Shown one piece after another: positions 57,969 to 64,000 of a DNA stretch of 64,000 nucleotides. Within the stretch, counting starts at the first letter, position 1, and every line of letters starts with the position of its first letter. The notes below the pieces were generated by a model, which had not been told where the DNA came from, ran no database searches, and saw only the letters and a list, made by a program, of their open reading frames with translations. The position numbers were made by a program, and so were the translations under genes. This DNA comes from Nemophila menziesii (Eukaryota > Streptophyta > Magnoliopsida > Boraginales > Hydrophyllaceae), in the NCBI GenBank assembly GCA_029959085.1, contig JARWIR010000003.1, forward strand, positions 33,972,005 through 34,036,004. The letters run 5' to 3'.

Positions 57969-59250
57969 TCAATTTTTAACATAACCTCCCCAGCAGTGAG
58001 TGAGGTTGTCAACATTTTCTACACGGAATTCGCATCCCTTAGCTTTTATTACCACCAATTGATCCGAGATAACCTTTGTGACCATGAATGGTCCTAGCCA
58101 AGAACTCTTGGTTACACGTGCTTTCAGAGTCGGTTCAGGCTTTTTCATTGCGACTTCTTCGCCCACTCTGAACTCCTTCTTCTTTCTTTCTTTCTTAGGT
58201 TCTTTATGAACCTTCATAGCACGCGCCTTTTCTTTTTTCTTAGCATGGTCAAGGTGTGGATTTTCCTTAGTATATGGAGGATCTTTATTAGGTGGTTTCT
58301 TTCGTAGCTCTCTTTCCTCCATTTATACGGTTTCCACAACCTTAGCTGGCTCTTTGTCTTCTTGTTCAATCACATCTATCCAGAAGCAATCCTTCTTGGA
58401 ATCCGGAAACTTCATTTGCTTAAACACGTTAAGTTTTACCTCCTCGTCTTTGATACGCATAATCATTTCTCCATTCTCTACATCAATCAAAGTACGCCCC
58501 GTGGCCAGGAATGGTCTTTCCAAAATAATGGGAACATTCCTATCCGCGTCGTAATCAAGTATAACAAAATCAACAGGAAAATTTAACGTACCTTCCTTGA
58601 CGAGGACATCTTCTAGTCTTCCCTCTGGGTGTACGAGGGATCTGTCACCCATTTGCAAAACCATAGAAGTCGGTTTTGCGTTTCCTATCTTTAACTTTTC
58701 AAAAATTGATTTGGGCATGAGATTAATACTCGCTCCCAAATCGCATAAAGTTTTCCCTTGCCACTTAGCACCAATGGAAATCGGAATCGTAAAACTTCCA
58801 GGATCAATTAATTTAGGTGGCAACTTACTCTGGCAGATGGCACTACACTTTTTTGGCAAACCTATCATTTCATTCTCAAGATACTGGCGTTTGCTGGTGC
58901 TAGCTCTTTTCAAGAATGTCATGTATTTCGGTACACCTTTGATAGCCTCTAAGAAAGGTATATTAATGTTGAGCTTACTCACCATATTCATGAATCTATG
59001 ATATTCAGCCGTATCTCCTTTCTTCTGGAAGGGAATGGTGGAGGAGGACGGACTTCTATAGCATCTTTCTTCCTTCGATTTTCTGGAGTCTTCTCCACTC
59101 CCACTACTTCTGGTTCATCTTCTTTTTCCACCACATCCTTTAGCGTATTCTCTTTCACAGTTGTTTCTTTTTCTTTTATAACGGGAAAAGGTGGTGGTGG
59201 AAGCTTCTTACCACTTCTAAGCGAGATAGAGTTACACTCTTTGTATGGCT
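57969..59250 (-). pseudogene. E4 retropepsin and integrase GPY/F-like module
   Basis: Reads SISLRSGKKLPPPPFP, a frameshift near 59030, INIPFLEAIKGVPKYMTFLK, CSAICQSKLPPKLIDPGSF, and GKTLCDLGASINLMPKSIF with the catalytic Asp, then VPIILERPFLATGRTLIDV. One in-frame stop at 58323-58325 interrupts a Lys-rich linker that continues to EFRVGEEVAMKKP, SSWLGPFMVTKVI and KGCEFRVENVDNLTHCW, stopping at 57969. As in E3, the protease runs into the integrase C-terminal pattern without RT, RNase H or integrase core. The shared deletion points to a common non-autonomous ancestor. Confidence 0.83.
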
Positions 59251-59281
59251 TAGGTTCTTCAATGTCACTTGGGAGTTTCCC

Positions 59282-60748
59282 TTATGGACGCTGACTCAAT
59301 TGCTTCGACATCTGAGCTATCTGATTTTCTAGCAATTTAATTGCTGCGGCAGTAAATTGTTGATCTTGGAAAGCTTTTGTTTGAATGTTGATTAATGACA
59401 ACAAGGTTGGTTGAACATCTAACACACCTTCTTGAGGTTGAGCAGGTAGAGCTTTCTGATTCATAGTGCCAGCATAGGTGTCTTGAGGAGGTTGTCTCTG
59501 AGCTTGATTTCCATAATTGTGTCCCCCTTGGTAGTTGTTCTGGGGTCTTGGCTGATAGTTATTACCCTGGGGACGCGGCTGATATGCGTGTGTCGAATTA
59601 GCGGCCCCATCAGGATTTGAATATTGGAAACCCGGATGGTTTCTATTCGGTTGATAACCTTGACCACCTGAATTATAGTTCCCTCGGTTGGCCACAAACA
59701 TTACGACTTCTGGATTGTTTTGACAATGCTCTCAATCATGATCTTGTACACATAAGTTAGAACACCCATAAACTTATTCTGTAACATTAACATCTGCTCT
59801 TCTACCTGAAAAACCTTTTGTAACAGCTAGAGTAAGCTGTTTCAATTACTGCTCCAATGTGTTCTTCAATTTATTCACAGCACTACTTTCTTTGTAACTT
59901 CCACCTCAGATAGGTGTTCTCACGGTGTTCCAACCCATATCATTCTTCACTATTCTATTCAAAATAACCTTAGCATGAACTGGTTGTACCTTTAAGAATC
60001 CACCACCACAAAGCAGGTCTAAATCTTTTCTTGATTGCCCATCAAGGCCTTTATAGAATATCTTCAATTGTTGCAGTTCTGTAAGGCCATGATCAGGATC
60101 TCTTGTTAAATATATTTGAAATCTCGACCAACTCCTACCCAACGTCTCGTCTTGTTCTTGCTCAAAGGAAGTTAGAGCAATCCGTGCATCTAATCTCATG
60201 TTAGTTGGGTAGTATCTATCGAAAAATGCAGTTTGCAACGCATCCCAAGTAGTAATCGATCCAGGCTCTTGAGAATCATGTCATTCACTTGCTCCATCTA
60301 TCAGAAAATATCTAAAATTTGCAAAATACATCTGATCTCGAGTCACTCCTTGTGTAATATAGTAGTCGCAAATTGGCATGAACTTCTGTACAACACGAAT
60401 TGGATCATCCCTAGGTGCTCCTCGAAAATTTCCATAATTCTGAAATTGAGACAACATACCAGGATCGCGTCTGTATCTCGCGACATTAATATCAGCAGGG
60501 CCAATTCCAAGGGCAGGAGCTCGATATGGAGCTTGTTCAGGACCATTGATGAACCATGGATCATTAACAACTGGAGGTTGAACTTGTTGAAGAAGAGGGA
60601 CATGAGGAGGATCAATCTCGTGTTCTTCGGCCATTGCTTCTCTGGCTAATTTCTCCTCTTTTTCCTTTGCTTTCGCTTCTTTCTTTCTTTTGTTTGCTTC
60701 TCGAACTAGGATTTCGGGATTCTCAAGAACCTCGGGATCTTCGAGCAT
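59282..60748 (-). pseudogene. E4 gag pseudogene
   Basis: ATG at 60748 (MLEDPEVLENPEILVREANK). One frame carries the Retrotrans_gag domain (DALQTAFFDRYYPTNMRLDA, LGRSWSRFQIYL, LKIFYKGLDGQSRKDLDLL). Stops at 60281 and 59906 interrupt it, the first a Trp-to-stop change judged against E3. The end is Asn/Gln/Pro-rich (59701-59282; QPNRNHPGFQYSNPDG). A degenerate CCHC knuckle (CSNLC...H...C) lies near 59740-59770. Gag forms the particle that packages the RNA. Confidence 0.85.
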
Positions 60749-60856
60749 ATACCAAACCTGTAAACCTGAGAAAGAACAAACAAACCAAAGCGTAAAATTG
60801 AAAAATAAAATAACAATTAAACTATTAAACATTAACACCCGGGTCACACGCTACCG

Positions 60857-60874
60857 TCCCCGGCAGCGGCGCCA
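60857..60874 (-). promoter_or_regulatory. E4 primer binding site (tRNA-Asp)
   Basis: Minus strand TGGCGCCGCTGCCGGGGA, identical to that of E3. Confidence 0.87.
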
Positions 60875-60880
60875 AAAATT

Positions 60881-62429
60881 TGGCGGGTCCTGGTGTGTTA
60901 TAAAATTAATGCAATAAATCTAAAAATAGAGGAACCACAATTACCGCAAGTGTATGGTTGTCCAAGTAATATCCGATAAATCAGGTTTCGTTCTTAGGGA
61001 CGGATTAGGTACGACTCTAGTATTAATCAGATAGTAGAAATATTTGCATGTCAAAAAATAAAATAAAACATTTTTGTTTGGTTTTCAAATTAAAGATGCA
61101 ATAAAATAAATTACTGAAATAAAATAAAACAAGTAAATAAGATTTAAACATAAGAAGAGAAAGAGTACTTGATCCTCGCAAGGGTTTCACCTATCCTATC
61201 TAATTAATGCTTCTAAACTGGTATTATTGTGCTAGTCGGGACTCTAATATCTCCTAATCCCCGTCAGGGTAGACTTAGGAGCTATCCTACGGTATTACAA
61301 ACCCCATCAGGGTGATTATAAGCTACTTTTAGATGGTTCAGTCTCTTACCTCATTGGCTGCATGGTTAGTTAATCCCGTCAAGGTCAATAACGAATACTA
61401 CGCGTCTATTATCTATGTCTGTAATTAAACCCCCCCATCAAGGTGATCACTTTGCCACTAAAGTGAATAGCTTAATTACTATGAGCTAAGTTTGATTCAT
61501 GACTTCAAAATTAGTGATTAAAACGAAATAATAGTCAACACAAAATACCAAGTCTAATTTAAACAATTAAATCCAAATTCAGAAAACATAAATAAATAGA
61601 ATTGGGTTCAACCCATATAGCGATTCTCGAGTACTAAAGAAATTAGTTCATAACGGAATTAAAAACTGAAATTAAATAAAAGGAATACATAATTCTCAAT
61701 ACATAAAAGAAATAGGATAACCTACTGGTTGGGTTGGCTGTTGTTGGAAGAACAGAATTCATCTCGCTCTAGCTTCTCCTCTGCCTTCTTGCTCTGACTT
61801 GAAAATATGAAGTCTCTGATATAATTCTATGAAGCGTGTGTAAAAAGGAGACTAAAGGGTCTATTTATACTTGTAAAAACGGATTAGGGCTTAGATTAAG
61901 AGGATTAGGTCAAATTATAAAAAGCTCATGCCCATCTTTTTCTTTAAATTCCCGTAACTGGTGTGCAGCCTTTAGTAAAACGGCCTAACTTTTGCATCTC
62001 AACTCCAAATAGGCTGATTCAACTTGAAGAATCTTCCTAACTCAATAGGCTATCAAACAATGTTTCACGGCCCAAGGCCAAATCCGCTCCTAAGTAGCAC
62101 AAAAACAGCAATCTTTAACAACCTTTCAGATCTGCAACTTCATTAATTAAGTTCTTGGAAATTCTTTTCTTTCCTTTAGCTCCTGCACTCGATCTAAGAC
62201 TTTAATTCTCCTCCTTATAGTGGTTTCTTCATGAATTCATAAACCTACTAACTTTGCACCAAAACAAACAAATTAACGCACAAAAACTCTAAAAATGCAA
62301 ATAGTCTAATTCCAAGGGGAGAAAGTGCAATATGACAAAATAAGCATAAAAGTCTATCAAATAAGTCAAATATTCACCTAAAATGATGTCTTCTAAAAGC
62401 TAATATTTAAAACAAATAGAGAGACATCA
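60881..62429 (-). repeat. E4 5' LTR
   Basis: On + from TGGCGGGTCCTGGTGTG to GAGAGACATCA, 1549 bp, full length. The minus-strand TATA box TATAAATAG is at 61861-61869. The five bases after it, ATAAT, would be the target duplication, but the other copy is not available. Confidence 0.88.
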
Positions 62430-64000
62430 ATAATCTACGAAATATCCAAAAAAAAAGACTAGCTCATATATTAAAAAAAAAGTAGCGATTTTTTTTTATA
62501 CAAATTCCAATTATTTAATTATGAAGACACAATTAAACGATACAATGGTTATATAAAGGACCGGAGATAAAACAATACAACATCCTGATTGTGTCTAATC
62601 ATTTTTAAAGTAGTTAATTTGTCATTTAGTTCCAGTGTCCAGTTTCTTTACTTTGTCTGTCCAATATGTTTTTGTATTTTCATTCACTATTACAATTAAA
62701 TATATATTTTAACTAATAGTTAGAAAATGAAACTAAAGTAAAAAATAGGATTAATGTCCAATAAAACTTTCACGCTAGATTACATTTCTTCTCACTATAA
62801 ACTGTCATTTATTTGTCCTTAAAAGACACCATGCATTTTTTGTTTTTTTTTGTTTTTTGCCCCACCACCGCCGCTATCGATCTTCTCTATAGCTTTCAAA
62901 AAGTTTCCATGTTTTTAAACCATTTGATACCACTGTAACTGTAAACATCAATATAAAAGTGAAAAGTAAATTTATAATATAACTGCTTAAAAATCAATCA
63001 AGATATTTCTTGAATATATATGTATCTAATTAATGATAATAAATTGCACTATAAGTCTCTGTTAAATTTTGACATAGCCTGTTATTTTTTTTTTTTGGCT
63101 TCATCTTGTATTCTTGGTATATTCTTTTTTTAGTGTTTGTGAATAATAAGCAATAAGTATATATTACAAAATATGATATACACCATATGTTTGTAGATTA
63201 GAGTTTTACACATATACAACTATTAAATACTATTTAAAAGTTGTTGACATTTTGTTTAAACATTATAATGATGGTAGCATGTAGTTGGTATAATTTGTTA
63301 ACTATGATCAATTGTCTAAATTTTGTTAGTAGATATAAAGAAGGTTTGTTATTGGCGGTATTCAATAATTTAGAAGTAAGGAAGTTGTTGGAAGATATAG
63401 AGAAGATCGACGGTAGTTGATGCGGTAAAAAAAGGTTAAAAAGACCGTATCGTTTACGGGTTAATACACAAGGTTGCAGGGATTTAGTAAACAGTAACCC
63501 AAAAAACATGACAAATGTGTAAGTTGAAAAAAGGAGTTGAAGAATCCCACCTAAAAGAAATTAAGATAAATTTTAAATATAACTATGTATTAAAGTAGTT
63601 AAATTTAATATAACTGAGTGTGAAATAGTTATATCTATGCTTCATACACTAATTACACTTTCAAATTTTTTTTGTTTTTGTTTGGATCAATTACTTGCAA
63701 AGTTAAAAGTATGCAAGAATCCGATCAAATAAAACGGTACAAGACCGGAAGAGGTATCCCAATAATAACTCGAGAACTACCTCAAAAGGGGGAAATGAAG
63801 AATGATTTTTCATTTTTTTATTCTATCATATATGCTTTGAAGAGTATAAAATTTCAAAACCACTAGGTGACGGATTTACAAAATGACAAGCTTTTGCAAC
63901 GAATATATTCCAACGCTACGTGTCAAAAAGCAGTCAAAGCAAACACTAGTGAAACAAAGAGGTGAGATCCATACTCTATTTTTTTTTTTTTTGTCAATGA
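62430..64000. other. Nothing recognised
   Basis: AT-rich intergenic DNA with open frames under 95 codons and no repeat or domain I can name. Confidence 0.5.

Larger units (their letters stand above)
53733..62429 (-). mobile_element. Athila-like non-autonomous LTR element E4
   Basis: Minus-strand order: 5' LTR 62429-60881, tRNA-Asp primer site, gag, protease joined to the integrase C-terminal module, 3' non-coding region with palindromes, 3' LTR 55240-53733. The 3' LTR lacks its last 49 bp, at the E3 junction. The two LTRs look nearly the same over long stretches with small indels. There is no RT, RNase H or integrase core, so it must have moved with help from a full Athila element. Confidence 0.85.

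Overview
The window reads as nuclear DNA of a flowering plant, most likely a eudicot. It has AT-rich intergenic sequence, spliced genes with GT-AG introns, and several plant transposon classes: LINEs with an RNase H domain, CACTA elements, Athila-like Ty3/gypsy elements primed by tRNA-Asp, a Copia solo LTR and a tRNA-derived SINE. I cannot name the species. Only one ordinary host gene is convincing: a LONESOME HIGHWAY-type bHLH transcription factor gene in ten coding exons (34716-37125, + strand, 549 codons). Its two-exon leader appears to hold a spliced upstream ORF.

Layout. 1-6981 is a nearly complete plant L1-type LINE (+). ORF1 is open; ORF2 is split by one frameshift. 7153-15943 is CACTA territory: a decayed left element, then an element with a nearly complete but broken TNP2 transposase on the minus strand. 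16184-17718 holds two RNase H-type LINE fragments, one bounded by a 12-bp target duplication. 18104-22571 is a hAT-like unit with degenerate ends that was entered by a 3.7-kb CACTA element; that element carries a spliced gene joining a transposase-associated zinc domain to a TNPA-like domain. 22830-25260 is a decayed LINE (+).

25260-33850 has almost no genes but many repeats: a hairpin-bearing tandem family, a SINE with a perfect 15-bp target duplication, a 650-bp inverted array of 20-mers, compound microsatellites and a GC-rich, possibly Mutator-like segment. 33850-37125 is the bHLH gene. 37126-40995 is mostly unannotated, apart from a poly(A)-ended retro-insertion with a 19-bp duplication.

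40995-62429 is a nested stack of one Athila-like LTR family. E1 is a gag remnant (-). E2 (+, LTR and gag) is inserted in E1. A 600-bp organelle-like segment sits at the E2/E3 junction. E3 (-) is interrupted by a Copia solo LTR and apparently lies inside the 3' LTR of E4 (-). E3 and E4 share the same internal architecture: gag and protease joined straight to the integrase C-terminal GPY/F module, with reverse transcriptase, RNase H and the integrase core missing, followed by a 3' region holding arrays of short GC-rich palindromes. This points to a non-autonomous family that spread after the deletion, and it is the most interesting system in the window. 62430-64000 shows nothing recognisable.

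All identifications come from reading motifs by eye; no searches were run.
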